36,696 nucleotides of DNA from Stenotrophomonas daejeonensis (GCF_001431505.1 NZ_LDJP01000078.1:1-36696); one strand, 5' to 3'; positions 18,487 to 25,420 are shown, counted from the stretch's first letter. The notes: a model not told the origin generated them from the letters alone. Program-made: numbers and translations.

Positions 18487-18887
18487 TACCACCCTTGAGC
18501 CTGCGCAAACGACTCTAGCTGCCCTTGGATGCGAGCAGCCAGTTCTGGCGATGAGTAGAACGCTAGATCAGGGGCATCTACATCGTCTTTGAACGCAACG
18601 ACCACCAAGCGCTCGGTCTTACTATTCGCAACAACTTTGTACTCCCAGTTACCAGTTTGCTCCACAGGCAACGAATCAATTGACTGAACAAGGGCGCCTG
18701 CCTGGGATGCGTCTAAGCCGGACGTGAAAGAGTGGGACAGTTCTACGAGGAACGGACTAACACCCTCTTGGTCGAAGTTCATTGACGCCTCCGATAGACC
18801 TGAAACGTCAATCTGCGGAATCTGTTGGGCCCAAGACGCAGCAGAAATTGAAAGAAGCAGGATCAAGGTTGCGAGGAGTTTCGTCAT
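18486..18887 (-). CDS. Cassette 1: small exported protein, unknown function
   Basis: This 133-residue protein has a clear signal peptide (MTKLLATLILLLSISAASWAQQ, cleavage likely after SWA). The mature part is acidic and lacks cysteines; hydrophobic VVVAFKDD and LAFYSS strands suggest a small alpha/beta periplasmic domain. No family is recognised. The ATG lies only three bases after attC, so there is no independent leader; the AGG of the core site is the only Shine-Dalgarno-like sequence. The TAG stop abuts the decayed terminal attC. Lower GC than the chromosome supports acquisition as a cassette. Confidence 0.75.
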   Translation of the reverse strand: MTKLLATLILLLSISAASWAQQIPQIDVSGLSEASMNFDQEGVSPFLVELSHSFTSGLDASQAGALVQSIDSLPVEQTGNWEYKVVANSKTERLVVVAFKDDVDAPDLAFYSSPELAARIQGQLESFAQAQGW

Positions 18888-18890
18888 AGG

Positions 18891-18950
18891 GCCTAATGCC
18901 TGAATTAAGCCGCGCCGCGAAGCGGCGTCGGCTTGAATGAATTGTTAGGC
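18891..18950 (-). other. attC site between cassettes 1 and 2
   Basis: This is a 60-bp imperfect palindrome with R'' GCCTAAC at the 18950 end. At the 18891 end the crossover triplet GTT is changed to ATT (minus strand ATTAGGC), which should weaken or abolish recombination here. Confidence 0.85.
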
Positions 18951-18958
18951 CGCATCCT

Positions 18959-19762
18959 TCACACTTCGCTGCCCCAAGTGAGCAAAACCCCCGCCAGAAT
19001 ACTCACGGCGAGGCCAACGAACACCCCCCAGAACACTTTGCTCAAAGCTCCGCGCCGTTTGTCATGCAGTTCTTTACGTTGACCGAAAAGAAACAAGTTG
19101 CCTGGGAAAAGAAAGCGCCAGAATCCCTCTATAGCTCCACTGACGGCGCCAATAGTCGCGAAGACCATAAGTGCAAGCCAGCCAAACATCGAGATGGGAA
19201 ATCTTTGCCGAGATCGCTCTTCAATTAGGTAGTTGATTTTCTCCCCGACATCACTGGCATTCAGAGCTTTTGATGAAACTTCCGGGTCGGGAAGCATTGA
19301 CGAGAACAACGACCAGAAAAGACCAACCATCGCTACAAACATCGTTAGAAGGCTGATCATTCGTGTCGCATCTCGGCCAATCATTGCTCTGGTTAGTACG
19401 GATGAGTGAAGGTACTCCCGAATGTCTGAGAAGATTAAGAAAACTGCATCTCTATCATCCCCGACAAGGTTGATGAAGGTGCCTCTAGAAGAAAACGTTA
19501 ACTTCAAATAGAAAACGTCTTCCGTCTCAGCAATGAACTCCAACCTAGTTATTGCGCGCCAGTCGTCGTTGTCCTCCTTCAGGACGTCGCTCACGTTCGG
19601 CGTCTCGTAGACGTAGGAGTCTCCGCGAAAGACTTTCAGCAAAAGTTCGGGAGGGTTCTCAAACTTTGCGACTCTGTTGTTAATTAGCTCATGTATCCTT
19701 CGCACACGCGCTTCGTCGAGGATGAAGCTCTTATTGAAGTCGTGTTCTACGTATGCGCTCAT
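18959..19762 (-). CDS. Cassette 2: multi-span membrane protein, unknown function
   Basis: This 267-residue protein has a soluble N-terminal half (about 1-130) and three hydrophobic segments (about 133-155, 195-215, 242-262). The N-terminal part is rich in charged residues with strands such as TRLEFIAETEDVFYLKLTF. The first two membrane segments are separated by an acidic loop. I do not recognise a family. It is by far the longest cassette ORF after the Ymh-like one and has a 68-base leader between attC and the ATG, enough to carry its own promoter or regulatory signal. Codon use is AT-richer than the chromosome. Confidence 0.75.
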   Translation of the reverse strand: MSAYVEHDFNKSFILDEARVRRIHELINNRVAKFENPPELLLKVFRGDSYVYETPNVSDVLKEDNDDWRAITRLEFIAETEDVFYLKLTFSSRGTFINLVGDDRDAVFLIFSDIREYLHSSVLTRAMIGRDATRMISLLTMFVAMVGLFWSLFSSMLPDPEVSSKALNASDVGEKINYLIEERSRQRFPISMFGWLALMVFATIGAVSGAIEGFWRFLFPGNLFLFGQRKELHDKRRGALSKVFWGVFVGLAVSILAGVLLTWGSEV

Positions 19763-19830
19763 CTTGTTCCCCCTGAATTGCGATGCACTGTGTTTGCGCT
19801 TTACGATATCGCGACGGACTCGCCAATGTG

Positions 19831-19891
19831 GCCTAACGCCTGAATTAAGCCGCGCTGCGATAGCAGCGTCGGCTTGAATGAATTGTTAGGG
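19831..19891 (-). other. attC site between cassettes 2 and 3
   Basis: On the minus strand the site has R'' at 19885-19891 (CCCTAAC) and R' GTTAGGC at 19831-19837. The central stem reads CGCGCTGCGATAGCAGCG, a compensated change relative to the other copies, so pairing of the folded single strand is kept. Confidence 0.87.
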
Positions 19892-19897
19892 CGCGGT

Positions 19898-20260
19898 CTA
19901 TAAGCAGTGACGCACAAATAGCTCACGATAAATGACTGCATCGCCCAAGGTTGGCGAAAACATCGGATGTCCGGGGTCGCGTCGCCATAGGCTCAGCATG
20001 CCTGCAATCTTACTTATCTGCCGCTTGAACTCTTCCCTCCGCTCAGCCGGACGTGCATGAGCGGAGTCCGCAATATGCTTGGCAATGCTTATACTTTCCT
20101 CGTAGAAGTCGCGAGAAATGCCAGTCATAGGAATGCCCCGCATCTTTAGCTCTTCCGACAGCAGCCTCGGCCCTGACCACTCTATTGGATTTTTATTGAT
20201 TGAGAGACGGTATGTGAATAATCCAAAAATGACTGCACACAGAATGAGAATCGGGATCAT
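19898..20260 (-). CDS. Cassette 3: single-span membrane protein, unknown function
   Basis: This 120-residue protein has an N-terminal transmembrane anchor (MIPILILCAVIFGLFTY) followed by a basic, mostly helical soluble part (ISRDFYEESISIAKHIADSAHA, then EEFKRQISKIAGMLSLWRRD). No family is recognised. The ATG at 20260 is chosen because GGAG lies seven bases upstream; an upstream in-frame GTG at 20281 would add seven polar residues. It is flanked on both sides by attC sites and oriented with the other cassettes. Confidence 0.72.
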   Translation of the reverse strand: MIPILILCAVIFGLFTYRLSINKNPIEWSGPRLLSEELKMRGIPMTGISRDFYEESISIAKHIADSAHARPAERREEFKRQISKIAGMLSLWRRDPGHPMFSPTLGDAVIYRELFVRHCL

Positions 20261-20289
20261 GCTTGAACTCCGGGATTGCACAACTAGCG

Positions 20290-20349
20290 CCCTAACACCC
20301 GAATTAAGCCGCGCCGCGAAGCGGCGTCGGCTTGAATGAATCGTTAGAT
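20290..20349 (-). other. attC site between cassettes 3 and 4
   Basis: The minus-strand R'' is ATCTAAC (20343-20349) and R' is GTTAGGG (20290-20296). The central stem is GCCGCTTCGCGGC. The TAA stop of cassette 4 lies inside R''. Confidence 0.87.
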
Positions 20350-21066
20350 GCGCTCGTCAAGCCGGTGCATGAGGAGGCTAGCGAGCGCAACTAAATGCAA
20401 CGTCTTACGGGAATCAGGGTTGATGTTTGCATGAGCCTTGGGATTGCGGATGCCCGTCATGGCCCCAGCGTATATATGCATATAGCCTTGTTGTTCGTCT
20501 CGCTCGGACTGTGAGTTCAGATCTGTGAGGCGAATCACCGGATCGTTGGCAGAGAATGCGCTGTTCATGAGGCCCGCACCGTCTGCCTCTCGGCCAGTGG
20601 CATCCCGATAGATCAGCTTCACCGCACTATTGACCTCCTTAAAGCAAGACTCGACAGCGTCTCCGTATAGGCCCTGCTCGAATCGTGGGCGAGCGAGGGC
20701 AACAATTCTTGGGTGTAGCAATTGCCAGAATGTTTCGTTTGGATCTGGCTGATCGTCGACGCTTGCGTGCTCAAGAAGATGACGGATCTCGGGCAAGACG
20801 AAGTCTTGTATGCGGGTGAGCGCCTCAGGTGCGTTCACCTGAAGTGGAATTAGTTCTTGTATTTGGCCAGCAAGATCCGACCAGCCGAGCTTCTTACAGA
20901 ATAGAGATAGCGCGTCGAGCTTTCCACTCAGATGGGAGTCGTACACGCTCTGTGGTTCTGAGTCGCCGTAGTAGGCGTTTAGGTCAATCTTGAACGAATC
21001 CAGTTCGTCTAGGAGGCGAGTAAGTGCTTCTGATCTTGCTGACGTCATTGGAGTGCTCGCGTGCAT
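20344..21066 (-). CDS. Cassette 4: TIGR02391/Ymh-like protein with HEPN-type RX4H motif
   Basis: This 240-residue protein has a C-terminal segment (about 130-238) resembling the TIGR02391 (Ymh) family seen in phages and mobile elements. It contains IRNPKAH, where Arg207 and His212 form the RX4H motif of HEPN-fold ribonucleases. The N-terminal half is helical and less conserved. HEPN proteins often act as toxins or RNA-cutting effectors in anti-phage and toxin-antitoxin systems; activity here is inference. The ATG at 21066 overlaps the attC core (GTTAGATG); an alternative ATG at 21048 exists. The TAA stop is embedded in the following attC. No cognate antitoxin is obvious in the same cassette. 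Confidence 0.78.
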   Translation of the reverse strand: MHASTPMTSARSEALTRLLDELDSFKIDLNAYYGDSEPQSVYDSHLSGKLDALSLFCKKLGWSDLAGQIQELIPLQVNAPEALTRIQDFVLPEIRHLLEHASVDDQPDPNETFWQLLHPRIVALARPRFEQGLYGDAVESCFKEVNSAVKLIYRDATGREADGAGLMNSAFSANDPVIRLTDLNSQSERDEQQGYMHIYAGAMTGIRNPKAHANINPDSRKTLHLVALASLLMHRLDERI

Positions 21067-21124
21067 CTAACACCTGAATTAAGCCGAGCCGCGAAGCGGC
21101 TTCGGCTTGAATGAATTGTTAGGG
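21065..21124 (-). other. attC site between cassettes 4 and 5
   Basis: The minus-strand R'' is CCCTAAC (21118-21124) and R' GTTAGAT (21065-21071), matching GTTRRRY. The stem AAGCCGAAGCCGCTTCGCGGCTCGGCTT shows compensated changes relative to its neighbours. The TAA stop of cassette 5 and the start of cassette 4 both overlap this site. Confidence 0.87.
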
Positions 21125-21541
21125 CCCAGCCGGCTGTTTGAGAAGGCTGGCCCACTCATGAAAGCGGTGACCCTCGGCTGAGATGGACCGAGTATGGATA
21201 GCCATGTTGCTGAGGCCGCGAGCGATGCCCTGAATCGCCTCTTGCAACAAATCGAATGTCTCGAATTCTGGCTCGGTTTTTGGATCCCAGTGCTTGAGCC
21301 AGTTTCGCGCCTTGTTTAGATGCTGCTGCGATAAGACCTTGCGGTCAATGCCATGAGACTCAGAGAAGGCACGAATTAGATCCTCGTGGGCTGAGTCATC
21401 TCCGAGCGCACGGCCGAGTATCTCTTCTGCAGCGCCGGCCAGCGTAATAGCGGGCAGTGGTGCATCGAAATCGATCAGCAGCCGGATAGCCCAATCAAGT
21501 TGGAGTGATGCTGCTTCGACTTTGCCGACACTCTGTGACAT
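21119..21541 (-). CDS. Cassette 5: small helical protein with HEPN-like RX4H motif
   Basis: This 140-residue, predominantly helical protein has no signal peptide. The segment PAITLAGAAEEILGRAL followed by LNKARNWLKHWD contains Arg79-X4-His84, the arrangement found in HEPN-fold proteins, and GAAEEILG also recurs in small uncharacterised HEPN-like proteins. I regard HEPN membership as a probable but unproven call. If right, two consecutive cassettes encode HEPN-type proteins. The ATG lies three bases after attC, with AGGG of the core site at a spacing of about four. The TAA stop sits in the next attC. Confidence 0.75.
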   Translation of the reverse strand: MSQSVGKVEAASLQLDWAIRLLIDFDAPLPAITLAGAAEEILGRALGDDSAHEDLIRAFSESHGIDRKVLSQQHLNKARNWLKHWDPKTEPEFETFDLLQEAIQGIARGLSNMAIHTRSISAEGHRFHEWASLLKQPAGP

Positions 21542-21544
21542 GGG

Positions 21545-21604
21545 CCCTAACGCCTGAATTAAGCCGCGCCGCGAAGCGGCGTCGGCTTGAATGAATTGTT
21601 AGGC
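21545..21604 (-). other. attC site between cassettes 5 and 6
   Basis: The minus-strand R'' is GCCTAAC (21598-21604) and R' GTTAGGG (21545-21551). The palindrome is consensus-like, AAGCCGACGCCGCTTCGCGG, followed by its imperfect complement. The TAA stop of cassette 6 lies in R''. Confidence 0.87.
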
Positions 21605-22003
21605 CTCATTCTCGTCACGGTATGGATGCCGCGCAAGGATATCCAGGATCTCAGCCTCTTTACGCTCACGCCATGCCGGGTTGATACGCCCCATAAGCTC
21701 AAGTTCGCGGGCGAACATGATGCGTCGAAAGTCTCGGCCAGCTTCTCTGTGGTTGAGCTCGTAGTGGCCTGCGAGCGAGAACACCATGTCAGATGTGAGC
21801 CAATAGAGAAGGTCGTCTTGGGACGTGGTTGTGCGGCGCTCAAACTCCGACCCACGTTCTGTCACCACGTAACTGAGTTGATCGCCGGAAACCTCGACAT
21901 GCGGTGAGCCATCGTGCCGCGGGACAGCATAGAGCGGCCACTCATGGCCCAGCTTGTCACATATGCTTTTGAACGATTGTTTGAGTTGCTGAAGTCGATC
22001 CAT
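21599..22003 (-). CDS. Cassette 6: Imm63-family immunity protein
   Basis: This 134-residue protein matches my recollection of the Imm63 family of contact-toxin immunity proteins. Typical segments are DDLLYWLTSDMVFSLAGHYEL, DFRRIMFARELELM, INPAWRERKEAEI and a closing HPYRDE. Such proteins neutralise polymorphic toxins delivered by neighbouring bacteria. No toxin gene is next to it, so it would be an orphan immunity gene protecting against foreign toxins. It is the first cassette of the array (closest to the presumed attachment end). The ATG lies three bases after GTTAGGC, whose AGG may serve as the ribosome site; the TAA stop lies in the next attC. Confidence 0.8.
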   Translation of the reverse strand: MDRLQQLKQSFKSICDKLGHEWPLYAVPRHDGSPHVEVSGDQLSYVVTERGSEFERRTTTSQDDLLYWLTSDMVFSLAGHYELNHREAGRDFRRIMFARELELMGRINPAWRERKEAEILDILARHPYRDENEA

Positions 22004-22006
22004 GAG

Positions 22007-22045
22007 GCCTAACGCCTATTCGGCCGCCTAATCGCGGCGTTTGCC
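22007..22045 (-). other. Recombination-like site upstream of cassette 6 (attI remnant or short attC)
   Basis: The minus strand reads GGCAAACGCCGCGATTAGGCGGCCGAATAGGCGTTAGGC. The final GTTAGGC is a perfect R' core, and AACGCC (22011-22016) pairs with GGCGTT (22036-22041). The long central palindrome of the other attC sites is missing, so this is either the array's attI-side boundary or a truncated attC of another type. Confidence 0.5.
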
Positions 22046-22338
22046 CAAGTGTCCCGCTTTCTGGCCCCAATGTGAAGGCGTCGTGATGGTCGCAGGATCA
22101 AGGGCTTGGCGAGGATGAGGAGGCATGCTGGAACGCAGAGTCTTCGAGCGAACGCCGCAGAATTGCAGCCATAGCGGTTACACCGGCAAGAATGCGGTCT
22201 AATCATCTGCGGTGCACTGCACCCCTTGGGAGCTGGAACGAAGAAGGCCCGGGATTTTTCCCGGGCCTTCTTCATGCGGATCACCGGAATCCGGCGGTGA
22301 AATCAGCCTTTCCCTGATCCTCCCTGCACAACAGGAAG
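22046..22338. other. Gene-free stretch at the upstream end of the cassette array
   Basis: There is no credible gene here. Reading frames are short and give no family-like protein. No IntI recombinase motifs are seen. GC is intermediate between the cassettes and the chromosome up to about 22.2 kb, then a perfect terminator hairpin and the DUF885 gene follow. It may hold the eroded remains of the integrase/attI region, but nothing in it proves that. Confidence 0.5.
22240..22273 (-). terminator. Strong hairpin terminator after the DUF885 gene
   Basis: GAAGAAGGCCCGGGA (22240-22254) and TCCCGGGCCTTCTTC (22259-22273) form a perfect 15-bp stem with a TTTT loop. It ends minus-strand transcription from the DUF885 gene and shields the cassette array from read-through. 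Confidence 0.75.
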
Positions 22339-24141
22339 TTACTCGATCGGCTGGTCCAGCATCAGTTGCCGCGCAAACCGCACCGGCGGGGCGCCGTAGG
22401 ACAGCATCTGGTCGTGGTAGGCCTTCAGGTCGAACGTGTCGCCGAGTTTCTCCTGCACCGCCTTGCGGGTGTCGAAATGCTCCTGCGCGCCGACGAAATA
22501 GGTCGGCAGCTGTGCCGAGGTCAGTTGCGCGCGTACCCATTTGCCGGCTGCTTCGCTTTCCTGCTGGAAGGCGTCGTGGGTCATCAGTTGCATGGCCTGC
22601 TCGCGGCTCCAGTTGTCCACGTGCACGCCCTGGTCGAGGATGGCGTTGGCAATCGTGCGCAGGTAGAACTTCAATTGCACGAGGTGGAACAGCGGGTCGT
22701 TATCGAGGTAACCCTGTTCCTGCATCATGCGCTCGGTATAGACCGCCCAGCCTTCGGCGAACAGGCCCGAGCGCAGCACGGCGCGCAGGGTGGAGGGGAA
22801 CTTGCCCGAGTGCCAGCCTTCCAGGTAATGGCCCGGCGTGCCTTCATGGATGGACAGCAGGTGGATCATGCGGCTGTTGTATTCGCGCAGGAATGAATCG
22901 ACCTGCTGGTCGTTCCAGTCGTCGGGAATCGGCGATACCGCGTAGAAGGTCTTCAGGTTCTTGTCCAGCGGGCCGGGCGAGTCGCAATAGGCCACGGCTA
23001 CGCCGCGCTGGAATTCGGGCATCAGGATGATGTCCACCGGCGCGTCGGGCAGGGTCATCAGGTCATGGCTGCGCACGAACTCGGTGGACTGCGCCAGCGA
23101 TGCCTTGGCGTCTTCCACCACCTTGTCGCGCGCAGGCTTGTCGGCGTAGGCCAGTTCCAGCGCGGCCTCGATGGCCTTCTGCTGCTGTTCGTCGCTAGGT
23201 TTGGCCGGCAGCGCCGGGGCGCCCGGCTTGTCCTTCAGCACCACTTGGGCGATGCCGTACATGTCCTTGCGCACGCGGGCCAGTTCGGCGCGGGCGCGCT
23301 CGCCGATCTCGGCGCGCGACAGCGAGGAGTTGAGCGAGAACTTCAGCTTCTGGTCGTACAGTTCCGCGCCGATGCGGAAGTCGCCCTTGGCGTTGGGCAC
23401 CAGCGTCTTGTCCAGCCAGTCCTGCTGCTCGGCGACGGCGGTCTTGAGCGTGTCGATGGCGGCCTTCAGCCGCTCCTGGTCGGCGGCTTCGAGCTGGCCG
23501 ATGTCGGGAGTGATGAAGGCATCGACGAGGCTGAGGATGCCCTTGTTCTGCTTGGCCACGGTTTCGGCGTGGATCTTCGGCACGCGCGCCGGGTCGAGGT
23601 TGGCACGGGCGGCGGCAAAGACCTGCGGCAGCTTCTCGATGCGTGCGGTGGCCGATTTCAGGCGCTCGGGCAGCGGTGCGAACTCGCGTGCCATCAGCCC
23701 GTAGATGGCGCTGCCGGCCAGCCCGTTGTAGACCTGCGGGTCCCATTGCCACGACTGCAGGGTTTCGCTGTTCCAGATGTCCGACTGCAGCTGGTTGCGC
23801 AGGATGGCCGCGTCCACCTGGTTCTCGCGGTTGAGTTTGGCGACGTCGATCTTGTCCAGTTCGGCGAGCAGTGCCTTGCTGGCATCCAGCCCCTTCTGCT
23901 GGCCGGCGGCGCTGAGGTCGTCGATCTCGGCGTCGAAGCGGTGATCGCCGATCTGGGTGGCGCCGACCGGTGACAGCTGCATCCACGTGTCCAGCGCTTT
24001 CTTCGACAGTTCGGCGAACTGCGCATCGGCCTGGCTCTGGCCGGCCTGCTCGGTGGCGGTTGGCGGGGTATTCGGGGCGTCGCTGTTCTGGCAGCCGGCC
24101 AGGCTGGCGAGCAGGGCGGCGGCGAGCAGGTGCTTGCGCAT
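22339..24141 (-). CDS. DUF885-family lipoprotein (putative peptidase)
   Basis: This 600-residue protein has a lipoprotein signal with lipobox LAGC (Cys17) and then the DUF885 domain over almost the whole mature length. The signature SIHEGTPGHYLE supplies the His-Glu...His metal-site pattern of this family, which is related to thermolysin-like zinc peptidases; in vivo substrates are unknown. It is anchored in the envelope. Start 24141 (MRKHLLAAA) has AGGA seven bases upstream; the longer frame to 24234 adds non-signal sequence. It is a single gene, divergent from the GFA-fold gene and closed by the hairpin at 22240-22273. Confidence 0.92.
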   Translation of the reverse strand: MRKHLLAAALLASLAGCQNSDAPNTPPTATEQAGQSQADAQFAELSKKALDTWMQLSPVGATQIGDHRFDAEIDDLSAAGQQKGLDASKALLAELDKIDVAKLNRENQVDAAILRNQLQSDIWNSETLQSWQWDPQVYNGLAGSAIYGLMAREFAPLPERLKSATARIEKLPQVFAAARANLDPARVPKIHAETVAKQNKGILSLVDAFITPDIGQLEAADQERLKAAIDTLKTAVAEQQDWLDKTLVPNAKGDFRIGAELYDQKLKFSLNSSLSRAEIGERARAELARVRKDMYGIAQVVLKDKPGAPALPAKPSDEQQQKAIEAALELAYADKPARDKVVEDAKASLAQSTEFVRSHDLMTLPDAPVDIILMPEFQRGVAVAYCDSPGPLDKNLKTFYAVSPIPDDWNDQQVDSFLREYNSRMIHLLSIHEGTPGHYLEGWHSGKFPSTLRAVLRSGLFAEGWAVYTERMMQEQGYLDNDPLFHLVQLKFYLRTIANAILDQGVHVDNWSREQAMQLMTHDAFQQESEAAGKWVRAQLTSAQLPTYFVGAQEHFDTRKAVQEKLGDTFDLKAYHDQMLSYGAPPVRFARQLMLDQPIE

Positions 24142-24245
24142 CGGGAATCCTGTTGTGGCGGGGAAAGGCCGAGTATGGGCCGGCGGCCACGTCGGTGCCC
24201 CTGCCATTGGCTTACCATCGCCGCAGGTATCCACGGAGCATGGCG

Positions 24246-24602
24246 ATGCATTACGAAGGCGGTTGTCACTGCGGGCGCATTGCGTTCGCGTTCGAGTCCG
24301 GCGAGCCGATCAGCGGCGCGTTGTCCTGCAATTGCTCGATCTGCCGGCGGCGCGGTTCGCTGCTGTGGTTCGGGCCGCGCGATGCGTTCGAGCTGAAGAG
24401 CGATCCGGCCGAGCTGGAAAGCTATCGCTTCAACACCGGCCATATCGACCACCACCATTGCCGCGTCTGCGGCGTGGCGCCCTTCAGCGAGGCGCAGGAC
24501 CCGCGCACCGGTGTGCCGACGGTGGCAGTCAACCTGCGCTGCGTGCCGGCGCTGGACCTGGATGCGTTGGCGGTGACCCATTACGACGGCGCCGGCCGCT
24601 GA
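24246..24602 (+). CDS. GFA/CENP-V-fold zinc protein
   Basis: This 118-residue protein of the Gfa-like (glutathione-dependent formaldehyde-activating) family has all seven zinc-binding cysteines: Cys7 and Cys9 (GCHCG), Cys28, Cys30 and Cys33 (CNCSIC), Cys72 and Cys75 (CRVC). Most family members are not formaldehyde enzymes; they probably bind glutathione adducts or thiols, so no reaction is assigned. Start 24246 is preferred because GGAG lies seven bases upstream; ATG 24240 is too close to it. Its TGA stop overlaps the ATG of the DUF4349 gene (TGATG), implying translational coupling. Confidence 0.88.
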   Translation: MHYEGGCHCGRIAFAFESGEPISGALSCNCSICRRRGSLLWFGPRDAFELKSDPAELESYRFNTGHIDHHHCRVCGVAPFSEAQDPRTGVPTVAVNLRCVPALDLDALAVTHYDGAGR

Positions 24603-25381
24603 TGCCCCCGCGCCGGATCGTGGGTGGGATGCTGGTGCTGCTGGCCGTTGCCGGTTGCGCGAAGCAGGAGCGCCTGGGCGCGGCCGACGCGATGGCGCTG
24701 GCTTCGCCGGAGGGGGCGTTCCTCGCATACGAACACACCGTGCAGCTGCGGCTGCCGGGCGAGCGGATCGCGCCGCGCTTGAAGACGGTGGCCGAGGCGT
24801 GCCAGAGCGGCAGGTTCGGTGATTGCGCGGTGTTGCAGTTGTCGCAAGCCGGTGGCGATGGCGCTTCCGGTTCCATCGAAGTGCGTGTTGCGCCGAAGGG
24901 CGTGGAGCCGCTGGTCGCGCTTGCCGGCGAGCAGGGCGAAGTGACCGCGCGCAGCACGCATGCCGAGGACCTGGCGCAGCAGGTGTCCGATACGCAGTTG
25001 ACGCAGGCGCGTTTGAAGAACGAACACGCGCGCCTGCTCGACTACCAACAGCGCAAGGATCTGGCGGTGGCCGATCTGCTGACCATTTCGCAGCGCCTGT
25101 CCGAGATCGAAGCGGGGCTGGAGCAGGCCAACCGCGAGGCGGCGCAGCAGCACCGGCGCATCGACACGCAGAAGCTGGCGATCCACATGGAAGCCACCAA
25201 TGGCCAGCGCAACCGCAGCGAGATCGGCCGGGCCTTCGCCGAGTTCGGCGGTATTTTCACCGCCAGCCTGGCGTGGCTGATCCGCCTGTTCGCGGGCTTG
25301 CTGCCGGTGGCGCTGATCGGCGGAGGCGTGCTGTGGGGTGGTTTGAAACTGTGGCGGCGCGGGCGGCAGAAGCGCAGTTGA
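24602..25381 (+). CDS. DUF4349-domain lipoprotein
   Basis: This 259-residue protein has a lipoprotein signal (lipobox AVAGC, Cys19), a DUF4349 domain, a central coiled coil (about 120-195, with the heptad-like LLDYQQRKDLAVADLLTISQRLSEIEAGLE pattern), and a transmembrane segment near the C-terminus (about 222-250) ending in a basic tail. The function of DUF4349 proteins is not established. Having both a lipid anchor and a transmembrane helix places the coiled coil across the periplasm. The start codon overlaps the GFA gene stop, so the two genes are co-transcribed. A GC-rich hairpin with TTTT follows. Confidence 0.87.
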   Translation: MPPRRIVGGMLVLLAVAGCAKQERLGAADAMALASPEGAFLAYEHTVQLRLPGERIAPRLKTVAEACQSGRFGDCAVLQLSQAGGDGASGSIEVRVAPKGVEPLVALAGEQGEVTARSTHAEDLAQQVSDTQLTQARLKNEHARLLDYQQRKDLAVADLLTISQRLSEIEAGLEQANREAAQQHRRIDTQKLAIHMEATNGQRNRSEIGRAFAEFGGIFTASLAWLIRLFAGLLPVALIGGGVLWGGLKLWRRGRQKRS

Positions 25382-25390
25382 TCGTCATGC

Positions 25391-25420
25391 GGGGCACGCC
25401 AAGGCGTGCCCCGGCGTTTT
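25391..25420 (+). terminator. Intrinsic terminator after the DUF4349 gene
   Basis: GGGGCACGCC (25391-25400) and GGCGTGCCCC (25403-25412) form a perfect 10-bp stem with an AA loop, followed by GGCGTTTT. Confidence 0.7.

Larger units (their letters stand above)
18434..22045 (-). mobile_element. Integron gene-cassette array without integrase (CALIN), six cassettes
   Basis: Six minus-strand ORFs are each followed by a ~60-bp imperfect palindrome with the ends expected of attC sites. The minus strand reads GCCTAAC (R'') ... AAGCCGACGCCGCTTCGCGGCGCGGCTT ... GTTAGGC/G/AT (R'). The palindromes are nearly identical to each other. Cassette ORFs start a few bases after one attC and several stop inside the next. 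GC content drops sharply compared with both flanks. The layout places the attI/insertion end near 22.0 kb and the oldest cassette near 18.4 kb. No tyrosine-recombinase ORF (IntI) is found in the window. Xanthomonas chromosomal integrons normally sit next to ilvD; that gene is not here. Confidence 0.9.

Noticed and set aside
18891..21604. CRISPR or simple dispersed repeat explanation for the ~60-bp repeats
   Set aside because: The intervals are whole genes of 0.36-0.8 kb, and the repeat ends match attC core sites.
22009..22284. 91-codon minus-strand ORF at the upstream end of the cassette array
   Set aside because: It crosses the terminator hairpin and the recombination-like site, has no integrase motifs and an Arg/Pro/Leu composition typical of chance frames.
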